Below, piece after piece: positions 1 through 13,600 of a stretch of DNA of 64,000 nt (position 1 is the first letter of the stretch; each line of letters opens with the position of its first letter). The notes under the pieces are model-generated. The model was not told the origin of the DNA. It did no database searches and saw only the letters and a list, made by a program, of their open reading frames with translations. This stretch comes from Clavelina lepadiformis (taxonomy: Eukaryota; Chordata; Ascidiacea; Aplousobranchia; Clavelinidae). Both the position numbers and the translations under genes were made by a program. The stretch covers positions 3,970,501 to 4,034,500 of the forward strand of contig NC_135243.1 of the NCBI RefSeq assembly GCF_947623445.1, given 5' to 3'.

Positions 1-32
1 AGTTATGATTTTTTTATTTTGTTATGTTATAG

Positions 33-193
33 ATCTGATACCGAAGATCACATTTTCCTACTGTTCACTTAAAAATCCACCTCTCGCCATTGGGTCGGGT
101 GACGTCCAAGTTTCTTATAACGAAAGCGAAATTGAGCAAACTGGACGGCGTAGAAGGCTTCAGCGTATGTTTCACGACTGGTTTGGTTTTTAA
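33..193 (+). CDS. Last exon of a further ZU5/UPA-family gene (gene E, partial)
   Basis: A polypyrimidine-rich stretch ending in tag at 30-32 is followed by an open frame that stops at 193. Read with a codon split one base before the exon (the same phase as in genes A, C and D), it begins DLIPKITFSYCSL. This lines up with the start of the last exons of gene A (DRLTEITLSHCTI), gene D (the same block) and gene C (EMLPKVTLSHNMI). The tail is basic (GRRRRLQR) and ends DWFGF. I therefore read it as the 3' end of another member of the pseudokinase/ZU5 cluster, with the rest left of the window. Whether it has the kinase half cannot be seen. A small orphan frame is the alternative, but the shared phase and motif make that unlikely. 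Confidence 0.65.
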
Positions 194-1629
194 ATAGAAG
201 ATACGATTTACATATTTTGTCAAGAAATGTTAAAGCGCTACTACAATTTTTATGATGTAATTAGTTCTGTGTTTTTGATTGGCCGCCGTCAAACAAAGTC
301 ACAACATGTGTAGCTTTAAAGGTCATTAAACAACCATTTGAATTTTCTGTATTTTTAGTCATTCTAATTGTATTAGTTTTTGACTTTGTTCTTCCGCCTG
401 TATATGGCCTGCTGAGACACAAGAGGTGTGGTAATGTGAAATCTGCCTATGAAGGTCACATTCCTATCGAAGGTATCAAATCAATATTTGTCAGGGTTTT
501 AATAACTGGCTGAACTTGCAACAAAACAAAAGATATTTGCCGACTTCTGTACTAAGTTTCTAAATTGTAGAATGGATGCCAAATGTTTTCAGAATATGTT
601 CACTTTTATTTCAGTGCTGTGAAAATAAATACCAGCAGTGATAATTATGGTCATGGTTATGCGCAATTACCAGGGGTGATTACTTTTCTATTCTAGCAAA
701 AAGTTTGTGACGACACAGAAACATGTAGTACGCGTGAATGCAAAAACACAGCATTTTTTTGAAAGCTGGCAAACAGGTAAATCGAAAATGAAGACTAAAG
801 AACGAAGCTGCTGCAAATCAACTGTGAAAATGCAAAACGAAAGATCAGTTTAACACAAAGCGGTTTGAATAATATACATTTGTACATACTCTACTCACAT
901 ACATATACAGTACTGTATATAGGTACATATACACACACGGCATACAATATACATACTGAGGCTACCACAGTAATTTGGGTTGAAATACTTAACACATACC
1001 ATCAACATCTCAATCTCATCTAAGTGAACTACACATTGGTAAATTCTTTTCCCAAACACCAAAACCGCTCATTTGAACAACTTGCACAGCGCGGCGATAT
1101 CTAAACCAGTCTTGCCACAAACACAAGACAAAAGATATTTTCAAACTAATTCGGTAATTACTATAAACTTAATATTTTAAGCTGTGAACCATTCCCATTA
1201 AACTGAAGTATATCAACAAGACATTAATCTAATGATTCACGAAATAATCAGACGATTCTATGACGTCACAAAGTGACGTATGATCTGTAGGTAGAGTAGG
1301 TCGAATGTGAAGTGAAGCATAATGCAGTGTTTAGAATCAGATAAACGAAGTTCACGAGGAACATGGTTGGTGACGAAATATAATTTTCCGTCTGTAAGAA
1401 TTTATCACACAATGTAAATGAAATCCGGACAATAAAACAGTTTCCGATTTCCAAGTTCAAATTCAGATTCCAGTTTCTAACTCTTCAAGTCATTCTCTTC
1501 CCATTGCTATCTCTGTGTCATCTTAAGCTCTAGAAATCATCGCTCGAAACGATTACAACGAAAAGAAACAAACAAACTAATTGGTAGGAGGATACATGCC
1601 ACTTCAGGCAAGCATGCCCGATAGACATC
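194..1629. other. Intergenic stretch between gene E and the IAP gene
   Basis: No supportable gene. The two neighbouring genes converge here, so this should hold both 3' UTRs. There is an AT/CA-rich low-complexity patch around 885-955 and a CRE-like octamer TGACGTCA near 1261, which may be chance. The short minus-strand frames are not supported by splice sites or recognisable residues. Confidence 0.5.
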
Positions 1630-4600
1630 TTACGACATGTAAGTACGGATAGATTTTTCAATTTTAACTCTGCATATCGGACACTTTCTGAGAGCTTGTG
1701 CGCACTCGGTGCAGCTACAGAGGTGCCCGCACGGCACAAACACAACATCAGCCGATTGATCGAGACAAATCTTGCATTTCCTCTCTTCCTGCAATTCGCG
1801 AATACGTGCTTCCATTGATGGGGTTACGTCTACGAACAAGAATTTAAAAGCTCCGTGAAAGATTTATTTAATCTACGAACTATTCGACTACTATCTAAAT
1901 TCTAAAGCCTTATCATGTCAACTTTAACTTAACACACATCAATCACCTTCTGGCATTGACATCTCCGCGTCCATTGGCTCTTCGTTTGCCGGAGCAGTGT
2001 CTTGCCGACCCTCGTTACCTAAAATTGTATTAAGTCATGAGATAGATGTGGACGAAGACGATGGAATGAATTTGCTGCGTCTAATCAGCAATAATTACTA
2101 AATGGATTTTTGAGTAGATATCAGAGCAATATTTACAAGTTGTGTTTGACTTTTAAACGTAGCGCAGTTGTTTGACCTAGTTATGGCTGCGTTCTGTGTG
2201 AATTAATTGTTTCCAGTGGTGTCTGGCGATCATTGCAATACGAAGTAACTCAGTGTTCCTAATTCAGTTATTCTCATCTTTCGACGGCAGGTCAACTATG
2301 AACCCTGAGCACTGAGCATCGTTTGACTTGAATCAATACAATTAGATACCAGAGCTGTATGACATATGCCAACTAAGCTTGATTTGTAAACAGACGATGG
2401 CAAAGACGCAATGGAATCAGAAAATTAATCAATCGATTTCTAGCAGCCCGCAAAGTCAGCTCAATAATGCACAGTTTTCTGAGCTAATAAATGCATTGGT
2501 AAAGATAAAAAAAACTCTCACAAGAATGATATTAAAAAATCTTACCTGTACTAACAGCTGGCACACTCTCTCCGGCCGGTTCGTTACTCTGCTGGTTCGA
2601 TTGTGCTTCAGCTGATGCATATCACGTGTTTAATGAAGTTTTTAAGTAGTATGGGTTTTGTTGAAGTTACCTGGTCTCTTGACATTAGCTGGCACACAAG
2701 ATATTGCCATAGTAGTGTCGCCATTTTCATCACTATCAGATGGTGGAGATCGTGTGAGGTCTTCGATTAAGTTTTCAACTGAACCATACATCTCGTTTCC
2801 ACTTTGAAGTCGTCTGGAAAAATGTGGCGTAAAACGTAAAATAAAACAATACATAAATAAAAAATTCTCATACAGTTCTGCTGGTCAGGTCGTACACAAT
2901 ATTGTGCACCTTTTTATGAGACGGCGAATCACTCCGCGTTCAAATCCCATTTCCACAGCAGTTTTAACAACGCCGGATCCCATTGCTTCATTAAGCTGAC
3001 CTTGCACGCGTTGCATTTCCACCTGGAGTTTAAGAAATAAAGACAATGCTGTACCGACGAAAATTTCAGCTATTTCTATGAAGTAGTTGTTAGCAGCAAG
3101 CACCGGCACAAAACCAAGAGAAAGGGAATGCCCAGTGAGTCTACATCATATTTTGCCTACATGAGAGCTCTCTTGTAATTCATGAAATAACCTACAATTG
3201 CTTTAAAACAATTCTCTTACATTGTAAAAACTATATGTATAAGGCATCAGATACCGGATATAATTTTGTTTGATGACATCAACACACAACCGGTATCATA
3301 CATCAATGCATTTAATCTGGTTAGTGTAATAAATTCAAACAAACAGTGCTTTTATTTACTTGTGGATCAATAATTGGCGGTGGTGGTGAAAGCTGTCGGT
3401 AGCCACGGCCTCTATCGCCAAACGGTGTAACATCAAGTGGTCCTCGCAAGACAGGTCGTCGCAAGTTTGGGAACATGGAAACGATTCGATGCACAAAGTC
3501 TGGACCCTTTCTTTGAAGTAAGAATTCACAACTGCAAATAAAATACAGCGCGGCTTACTAAACATTTTATTGTTTATTTAGCCTGTACCTGTTGGTAAAT
3601 AACAATAATTACAACACATTCACCAGGAACACAGCTGGTGTTTAGCAAAATCGTGTCATTACACAAATGTAATGTTTATGATTTTATTTAATATTTATGA
3701 TGTCTACTGATATTTCTGGAATATATCTTACGCCTTGATTCTGACATTCAACATTGTTCTATTAATTTTTGTAAAACCTTTTGGTTCTGTGAAGTTATTT
3801 CGTCAAACTTAACATCAGCAATCTCTTAACAACAATAAGCGAACCTCAGCTAATAGCTATACTGACATTGGTGTACGCATCATATAAGCTTCAAACCATT
3901 GGGGAAGTTTTGAAGCTTTTTCCACTAACTACTACTAGAATCTTCGCCGGTGAAATGTGAAGTGGTCTTGATGCCAAGAGGCAACTCAAAAACTCAGTTG
4001 ACAGAAAAAAATTCAAACAGCAATTAGAATGAAAGTTATACAACAAAGTAGTATCCAATCATCAAATTATAAGTTCAAAAGTACTGTACAGTAAGAAGGT
4101 CAGCAATTGTACGACAACAAGAAAATAGAATTGCCCGGTCTCTCCACAGCAACAATAACCAGCAAAATAAAATTATAAAATTTTGTTAAGTAAAAATAGG
4201 ACTGTTTTGAAATAATGAGACGCTAAGCACTCAGAAGACCTTAAAAAAAGAGAGACCTTAGCAACTATTGCTTATAGAATAAAATGAGTATAACGTTATC
4301 ACAAGCAAACAAAAACTGTTAAAAAATAATCAAATACCATACAATGAATTTAGTACAAGGTCTTACGTGGGAAACCACTTGGCATGCTCACACCAGACAT
4401 TGTCGTCTCTATCCCAGTTCTGGAGTCCACCATTGCAGTACCAGCATTTAACCCTGTCTCTTTCTCCAAGGAAGAAAAAACCAGCCCGAGCAATTTGTCT
4501 TGGAGTCGCTCTTACTTGGTGTTGCGGCCATCGATGATCGAATGTTTCAAATCTGGAATCCTCGTTCCTCATATGTGGGCTGACAGGGTTGGCGCATGGA

Positions 4601-7600
4601 AAGTTGATCAGCAATTGTCTCTGTTGGTGCGTTTAAAACCGACAAGACGATTAGGTTTGAATTAATTGACATTTCCAAAACTATTCACGCAAAAATTCAA
4701 CTAGCATAAAGCATAATTAAAAAGATTAGAAATATTTGACCAGTAACTGACTGGACAAATTAAAAACACTCATCACAAGTTAAAAATAGATGAAGGCACA
4801 ACAAACCTGCTCGGATTCAGAAGGGTCGGGAGGATCAGGAAGAATTTCTGGTCGACGAGGAGGCACCAAACGATCACCTGGAGGAACTGGAATGTTCCTG
4901 CTTTCTCGTCCTTCAACCATTCTAATGGAAAGATGCAATATTGGGAGCGGAATTTTGTATTACTATTGGAGTATTCATAAATGTATTAAGATACACAAGA
5001 TGAAGATGAATTTGTCAATTTTTAAACACAATTTTTTGACGAAAAGTTCCAAAGCAAAATGTGTCACTAGTATATCGCCATTGCCCAAAAAACAAGAAAC
5101 AAAAAAATCTGCTCATCATTTGTCAATGACACTTTGTTTTGTAGGTTAGAAATTCTGGAGTTAATTAATGTATTCACATCTATACTGCTTGAGAAATTCA
5201 TCATTCGCTTAACATTAAAGCTATGAGAAATGCCATTGAAAAGGAAAACATTCCACTCGGTGCAATTGATACAAAAGCCTATAGTAGGTATTGCTGCCTT
5301 GCTCCATGTATACTCCTAAGTACGGTTATTATTATACGGTCATTATGTTAAGTGCCCATAATATAATTCTTTCAAATAGGTTGAGTGCCTTCTATTGCCG
5401 ATGATAAACCTTTTAATCTGCGTTGGGTGTAAATACTTATAAAAAGATAGTCACATTTTAAAATTAGCTGAAATTCTAGTATGTGTACACTGTACAACTG
5501 TACATAATACAGTATGTTGTAATAAAGTTCAATATAGCGTTATAATGGTGGAAGAACCGCACAAGAATTTTATTGTCAACCTGCAGTTTGGAAAATGTCT
5601 TCTATGTTCCGCCTGAACATTGTCTCCATAATTCCAATTTCTCAGAACACCTCCACATGAAAAGCATTGAACTCTGTCTAAATTTCCAAGATAGAAAAAA
5701 CCAGACCGGGCTAAATCGCTTGGATAGACTGTTCTTGTCGCCAATGCCCAATTCGAGAATGACAACCTACAGTTGCACAGGTGATCACAGTCTAATTCAA
5801 TAAAGTAGTAAATCAAAAAAATAGCATTAAACTAAGGTTAAAAGTACCGAAAGGTATATAACTAATTTTAAAAACAGTCAACATGACTTGAACCACTTGT
5901 TCTAAATAAACTCAATTCCAGGTTTAGTGCAACAAAGTTTACAAAAGACAACGGCTGGCATTTATGAAACTATGACTCAAGTACAGCAGGCAACAGTGCA
6001 AATGTTAATTTTGTTTATCACTAATGACGACGACATTACCCACAGTTCAAAGTTTACTTTTGGCATCTGAGCTGCTATTTAGTCATTTTCGCGGTCAAGT
6101 CTGATGTCAACGAGCTTGTTCTCGTGGTCGAAGGGAGTTTGTCAAACTGTCCAGGCATGTTTTCGATTACTGGGAACGATTCGTTCGTTAACCAACCAAC
6201 CAAACCAACCATTTGAAGCATGTCTGACATATAAGCCTAAGTAACCTTTATTCAACTTTCGTGACGAACCTTTTGTGACAGGAAAAATACTTAAAGTGTA
6301 GAAAGGACTTCTTCTTTGTTGGTAAAATCGATAATCGTATTAACATATTTCCCCCGCAACTTCTACTTAAGTATTGATTCACACGCTGACATTGCTGACA
6401 ATAACTTTTTACTGAACAAGTTCGTAGCTTTAACGCTAAGAGTTGAGCATGTGAAAATGGCAAAAGCCACGATATTTTATAATTGTAACGTCTCTGCGGG
6501 AAAGCGTTACATAATTTCCCGCACAAAACAGTTTGTCAGCCCGTATGACGACTTTAAGCCAAAGCGTCACCTGCTCGTAAAATGTCTGCTGCATTTCTTT
6601 CGCAATTGATACCAAAAGTCGTAATCAGAACGAGTGCAGAAATAGACATATTTAGCTATTAAATGAAATACTTGACATGTTTCGGACTGTGCTTCAGTTA
6701 TTTCGTTTAATAAATAAATAAATATATCTATTTCTGTCATTTTCTAACTACCCAACATTGTCGTGTCGTGTCGTATACAAAGTTAATCTTAACTTGCGCT
6801 CTTAATTATCTTTCGAAAGCGATTTGGGTGATCTACTTTGGTGAAATATGAATGTATTATAAACGCTTCTTGCTATTCGATGATTGTTCGCTGCTGCCTA
6901 TATTCAAGGGCGACGTAAATTTAATTTTTCTTTTTTGAGAAGCTTATAATCGCGGCAATACGGTGCTTAAAAAAATTCTCAATGTCCACGAATAAGTTTT
7001 TAAACAATGACACCGATAGATAACCATGTGGGAACAGAAATTAATCCCACTGGCGACAGTAATTAACTATAATATTGTCGGTTCAGCGACAGAAAATGTC
7101 GTGTATTTGTAACAGCGGCCGCAAGCGATGCATATTACGTTGTCATGGTAACGTTTGACGCAACTCTTGATACTCGGCGAGCAAATGTAGTGACAATGTG
7201 TAATATGTTGGGACAATTTCACGGGCCGTCGACTCGTTCCAAAACCGACAGCTAATACAGTAATAACATCTCGATACGACATCGAGTATTTATTATACGC
7301 GCTATAACACGTAGCTGCACTATCTGGTTCACAAAAACAAAAATTGCTTTAACATAAAACCAATCAATTCTTCAATCGATCAGGTAATTTGCTGACTTGA
7401 CTTCATACATACGCAGCCATAGAAATGCATTTAAGATGCAAAAATGAACTAAGTCTGTTTTTCACTTACATTCTGTCCGCCTCCCTTCGTATATTCAAGG
7501 TTCTTATCAGTTGTTCGTGATGGTTAGATGTGATTGTTGCCAATTCGAATCCCTGAAATTAACAACAGGATATACATCAAAAGGAAAAACAGTGAATTGT

Positions 7601-10600
7601 TATGAAGTGATACAAATTCGGTCTACATTTTATAGCAAGCTTTGGTTTTAAGTTGATTGACAAGCTACAGTAAATATCTATTGCTCCATTTAAACTACGT
7701 CTGTAATTTTATGATTAATACATTTACAGTAGTTGAGCTTATGACGACCAAACTTCATATTTACGACACAGAAGCTCATGATACAGCAACCAAAAATTGT
7801 TATATTTTTATCTAAATAACGTTCGTGATTTTGCCTGAAATAACCACTCCCATCAAGACATTTGCGTATATTTTTGTTTTGTGAACTGACGATCTTTCAT
7901 TGCGCTGCTAAAAAAAAACCGAATAATAGGAGCAGGGCCACGTCAATTATTATAAACCTCATGGGGGAGCCACTTTGCGGCCATCATCAACCGCATTTGT
8001 CGTGTTAGCTTGAAGTTGCTACAGACCAGCATAAAGTAGGGACTGCCATTTGGAAACGTTCGAAGAACTCCCAGGATAAAAATTACTTGTTTTTCATAAC
8101 TTGAACCTAACCGAACCCTGTTTTCTATTTTAATTAAAACTTGAACTTTTAGCATACCAATTCTACTTGCCAACTTTTAACAACCGGCTGCGTGACATTC
8201 TTCTTTTGGTGAAACAGTCACCATCTTAAAAATGTGCTCAGATGGGTTAAGTTGCCACAATTATGTAAAATGTCGACCACAAGTGAAGCGAATCTCACAA
8301 CTTAACAACAGCGGTGTGGTGATCGACGGGCGATAATTCAGTCAGATTAATGATGCGCAAAAACAATTACGTATTTCTCGGGTTATGAGCTGGATTCTCT
8401 CTTTCAAGTTATTTTCTTGATGCTACGCAGCAGCAATGCAGCCGATGGAAGCAATAAACTAAAATTGGTTTCATATGAAAATTTTTAAAATAGGCTCAAA
8501 TCCAGTGATTTTCAATCCATGGGAATTTTGTCACCAACATCGACTAAATTGTTTCAATTATGTTGAGTGGCTTTGTAGGACAACAATATATATGGGAAAA
8601 GATTAACCGCATTATCGACAATAGCTTATAAAATAGCGTTGCAATTTAAGAATCCAAGCGTAAACACAAAGAAGTTTTAATGAGTAGATATGTAAAAATA
8701 ACATCGCGGTTTAAGTTCCTTGCAATAAATTATATCAAGCATAATGCTGGTTAATTCGCTTCAGGCTGATATAATTAATCGCAACCACATTTTCATTATG
8801 CGGCAAAACATCGTGGTGACAGGCTGAACACGTGTTCACCTGAATTACGGGTCCTGTTCAAAAGCCGGTGAAAACTCGTCTGTATAAACCCCTATCGGAC
8901 AAAAAAAACCGGATAATTATTTTTAAGAGTGACGCTGCACAGTAAACAGCGATGACAAAAAGATTAGATGTGAACAAAGCAAGCGCTAATGGCGAGGGAG
9001 AAAAATCAAAGGTCATAAAAACTATTTGTGAAACGAGAATACATTGCTATGTGATTGCGTCGTTTATCTTTATAATACATAACGTTGACATAACATACAT
9101 AGGCTACCCGTCAAACCGGTACCGTACTGATTGTCGTGATTAGGCTTTAGGCTGTCACCCATCAAGGCATTGGCAGTTAGAGCAGGCTTAAAAGATACAT
9201 ACCGTATGTGATATACAGTAGGCATCGCTAACTTTACGAATTTTGTCCACGTTTACTTATGAGATCACAAGAGCCTTAATCACGTCACAATTACGGCCAT
9301 TTTTCTTGAACAGATAATTACCTAACTAATATTTATTTTCCAAAACTATATTATCAGAATATTCAGCGAGTAAAGCTCTTTTATATAAAATCGACTTGTT
9401 TTCGGACTTGCTCTAACTTTAATGGAAATAAAATACGCTTTTAAATTTTTGATTTAAATTAAAGTCAAAAATGATTCAATTAAACTAACTACTAAAGGTA
9501 AAGCAAAGTAAAACAAATCCATAGACATACTACTTACTATTTCTATATTTGCCCACTCTCGGCTTAGAGAAGTAAAAAATTTAATTAAACTTAATGTTGC
9601 CAGGGGAATAGTGGGCGATGATTTGGTAAGGGGGCAGCAAAGCAGGGAATTTCCCCACAAAATACCCGAAATTACGCTCGAATGACATTAGATGCTGCCA
9701 TCGATATCTACCCAATTAATCAACCGTGCATAACGTGGGTTTAACAACTAATTTGACGTCTGCAAAAATCAAACGTTATTAGCAGATTTAAAGTACTTGA
9801 GCATGTTCAGTGTCATCAGTTTCAAATCAGAAATAGCCCAATAGCCTAGTGAATTCACGACACTATGTTCAAAAATCCACTCCGGTATACAATGGATAGG
9901 CAAAGCATTGCTACGGTGACGTCATATTGACAGACAATGTGTTCATACCTCATTTTTAAAAACCGCTAGTGGGCACTAAAGAGTGCCTGGATTTTAGGCT
10001 ACGAAAATATGGTAACCCTATGTTAAACTCTTTTATCAAAATGATTGATTGACATTCTTTTCGTGCTTTTAAATTGTATCTCTCGCCAAATTATTCTTAT
10101 TCCAAGTCATACAAAGAGCGCCGTAAATGTTCTGATCTATGCCAAGTACAATGGCGGGATTAATCCCAGCGTATGAAGCCACGCAGATCTTTTGGAGCCA
10201 GTATTCACGATTGCAACAAGCTTGAGTTTTCAAGACATTGTATACGTCAAACGTTTTTCTCTACCTGGTAAGAGCCATTAACTCTATGAAGTTTTACCTT
10301 AAGAAATTTCGCCTGCACCACGTCGTAAGCAGAGTAGGTATTGTTGAAATCACCACTTACCGTAACAAAATGACTTCAGTTTATCATAATTATCGATAAT
10401 TGCTGGTGCAGTGATGCAATCTGTCCACCCATTGTGACGTCACTTACAACAACATAATCACAGTTGAAAAGCCTTAATTGCATGCGCACTGTGCACAGTT
10501 GAAATTGAAAAGACCGATTTCCAAACGATCCAGGCCAATTTTCTTCATTTTAACCTTTGGGTGAGTTCCGTTTTTATCTCTGGTTTATCTTCTGTAAACT

Positions 10601-13600
10601 AGTTTCAGGTTTATCACGCCCAAGCTATATTTCCTACCACGGCTGACCTTTCCTAATAACTATGTGCGAATAAGTTTTTCTCGCAAACATGTTATATTCA
10701 CACTTATTCATGAACGCGGCATACATGAATTCAGACAGGAACCATTTCCTCCAAAATAATGCACAAATGGTTTCACTGTTCAAACATTCGGGTGCATTCT
10801 AAAACGCAAATATCAGTTTGCATGGAAGCAGTTTTGTGTTCTTGTATTTAATCTGTAAAAAAGAATAAAGGGCCGACGGAAGAAATCATACGTTCAATAC
10901 TATTTTTCAGTTTCTTGTTAACGTAACTTAAATTTTATAGCGTAGTAACCCAAAGTTTTCTAAACCAACCTTCTAACCTTGACCTTACTTCAAACCCTAA
11001 ATAACTAAATGGACTTTGTGCATGTCCATGCATGTCCGGACGAGTATGAACGCGGCAAAAACTTTAGATGGACTGTTGTAGGTTGGCTTTTAGTTGTACA
11101 GTCTTACACTTCAACTGAACTGCAGATGGTGTACCGACACTTAATCACGCGACACTTAATCACGCGACATTTAATCACCGACACATAATCACTAGGACAT
11201 TTAATCACGCGACACATAATCACTAGGACAATTAATCACGCGACACATAATCACTAGGACATTTAATCACGCGACTTGGATACTTAATCACGCGACATTT
11301 AATCACGCGACACATATTCACTTGGATGCGACTGCCAAAGGCTTCCTTGGTCTTTCTTTTAGAACTCCCCGACAATTGTTTTGACTCCGTTGCGCCGGCT
11401 TTCTCTATAATGTTTCTTTAAATCAACACCAGCTTCATAAAGTCTAATTGTTATATTGTCCGAAAGTATAACCTATGTAATATCTAACATTATTCTACTG
11501 TACTGTCACCGAAGCTCTTGACCAAAGTACCATCAAAACGTACACCGTAAAATACAATGCTACTTGAAACTGTATCAGAGCGTTGGTTTTGGAACTCTGG
11601 AACAATGCCAATGAATGAATTATTACAATTTATACTATCACGACCGCCACATCTCTTTGTATCTATAACGACTAGTCTAGTCTACAGACAATCTCGTACT
11701 TAGTACGAGATACTAGTCTACCGCCTTCGCACCCGTTTTATGTCTCGGGCCGGACGATTTCGCAGGCCGGGCCGGATACGGCCCGCGGGCCCTAGGTTCC
11801 GGACCCTTGGTCTATACTCTATAGCCTGCCGCTGTCTTACCGTTGTAAATCGTGATTATTTTAATTTAACGGACATTACTATGACTAATAAAAACGGAAC
11901 GATTCAGTGGCGTGACAAACTCTACCAGAAAAGTCGGGGCCAACGGACATTAGGGCTACTATGACTAATAAGACAGTGCAGTTTAGCTTAGCATCGAAAG
12001 GGAATCAATCGGTGCTGCACAAACAGTACGAGTTTGTCAAACACCGTGAGTACGCAAACGGAACGTGCAACGTTTCTGCAAGGAATTGCTGGTACTCAAC
12101 CTTCTATTCCAATACGGTACAAGGCACTGAAACTGCGCGTGCAAAACACAGTTGACCGTTATCTGTCAAGCGAGATTTTAGTCTATCTTCGTGCAGTTGC
12201 TTACACTTCTCATGCATAACATTGCTGTAAATTGTAAATGTAAAAAAATATTGTAAATGTGTGATTAAATGTCGCGTGATTAAATGTCCTAGTGATTATG
12301 TGTCGCGTGATTAAATGTCCTAGTGATTATGTGTCGCGTGATAAAATGTCGCGTGATTAAATGTCCTAGTGATTATGTGTCGGTGATTAAGCGTCGCGTG
12401 ATTAATTGTCGCGTGATTAAGTGTCACCAAACCCTGCAGATATCCTGCTGCATACCATTAACAAAGGTTTTGGTTGAATTTTAAATCACATTGTTTTGAT
12501 TCTTTATTGCGACATTACTACATTTGTTACATCACAATAGGAGGTTTCAGTATGAGCTCCATATCCTACAAAATTGTTTCCCATCATTGATAGCACTCTA
12601 CTGCAAGTGCGATAACGCCGGTTTAAACCAATGGTATCTGCCTTTTTGGACCGCGGGCCGCAAAAGATATTACGCGGACAACTTGTCACAGTGAAGTACA
12701 AAAAATTGACACGAAATCACGAAACGTGATTACGTTGAGCGAAATTGCAAACAACTGGTCCTGGAGGCACATGCTGTATTATGAGGTCGTACGAGTTTAT
12801 TACGTGCAAATGGCGTTAACAGGTCGTTAACGGCAAAAGCCTGACATTTAGAACGCATTTTTCACCTCAACCTTAAAACTTTTACCCAGTTTATCAGAGT
12901 ACCAGTAACTTCAGTATAACTAAATGATGGGCTGTAAGTTACTTTAAGTTTCAGTTAACCAGCTTACACTGCTGTTTATAAACTGCCGGCCGTGACGAAA
13001 GCATCTGACACACTTACCGCATTGTTCGCTGGTGGCCGAAGAAGTGGCCGTGTTCTTTGAGCAGTTCGTCTTAGGACTTCGCCTGCTGGTTTTGCTGTTG
13101 AACTGACAGGCAGGTTAGCACGGGGTTGTGACGCATTCCTAGCAGATGGCACAGAAGCCTGAAAGGTTCATGCGCGAATAGCGTTGTGATGGTTTTAATA
13201 ATAATGACAAATCTACTACATACTTATCAAGAATAAATGCGTGGTTCGCATCAATATAAACACAGGTATAACTTGTCACTTGCCTGTCTGCTTTCACAAG
13301 TCAGGTTACCAGCTGGATGACCAACTCCCTGGTTGACAAATCGAGCAAATATTCCTCCTTTGAATACAAGAAAACGGGAAAGGGGTCGTACAATCAACAA
13401 ATTGGGTCGTCAACTGTCATGACGTGACAGAGGACCAGGCCACTGCATGTGCTTATGCTATTCCAGAATAGGATTCGAAATTCTAGAATAGTCGATTATT
13501 CTGTAATGTACTTCCCTATGTGCATGCACGCAAAAGTGTGATTAACCCCAAAATGACTTGTAGTTTGCATCGTAAGTAGCAATGCACTGGTGCAATCATT

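Larger units (their letters stand above)
7553..13017. other. Large IAP intron (about 5.5 kb)
   Basis: This intron separates the Ser/Pro/Arg-rich linker exon (13158-13018) from the short exon at 7552-7470. It contains the 1.3 kb inverted-repeat element at 11128-12433, two CRE-like TGACGTCA sites (near 9920 and 10435) and the 14 bp palindrome TGAACACGTGTTCA at 8825-8838. I see no coding exon in it: the flanking exons join in phase without one. Confidence 0.55.

Noticed and set aside
7943-8173. 76-residue minus-strand frame in an IAP intron
   Set aside because: No recognisable residues, and the flanking IAP exons join in phase without it.
11134-12427. Regular short repeats resembling a CRISPR array
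   Set aside because: Units are not separated by unique spacers, the two arms are inverted copies of each other, and exact target duplications flank the whole: a transposon.
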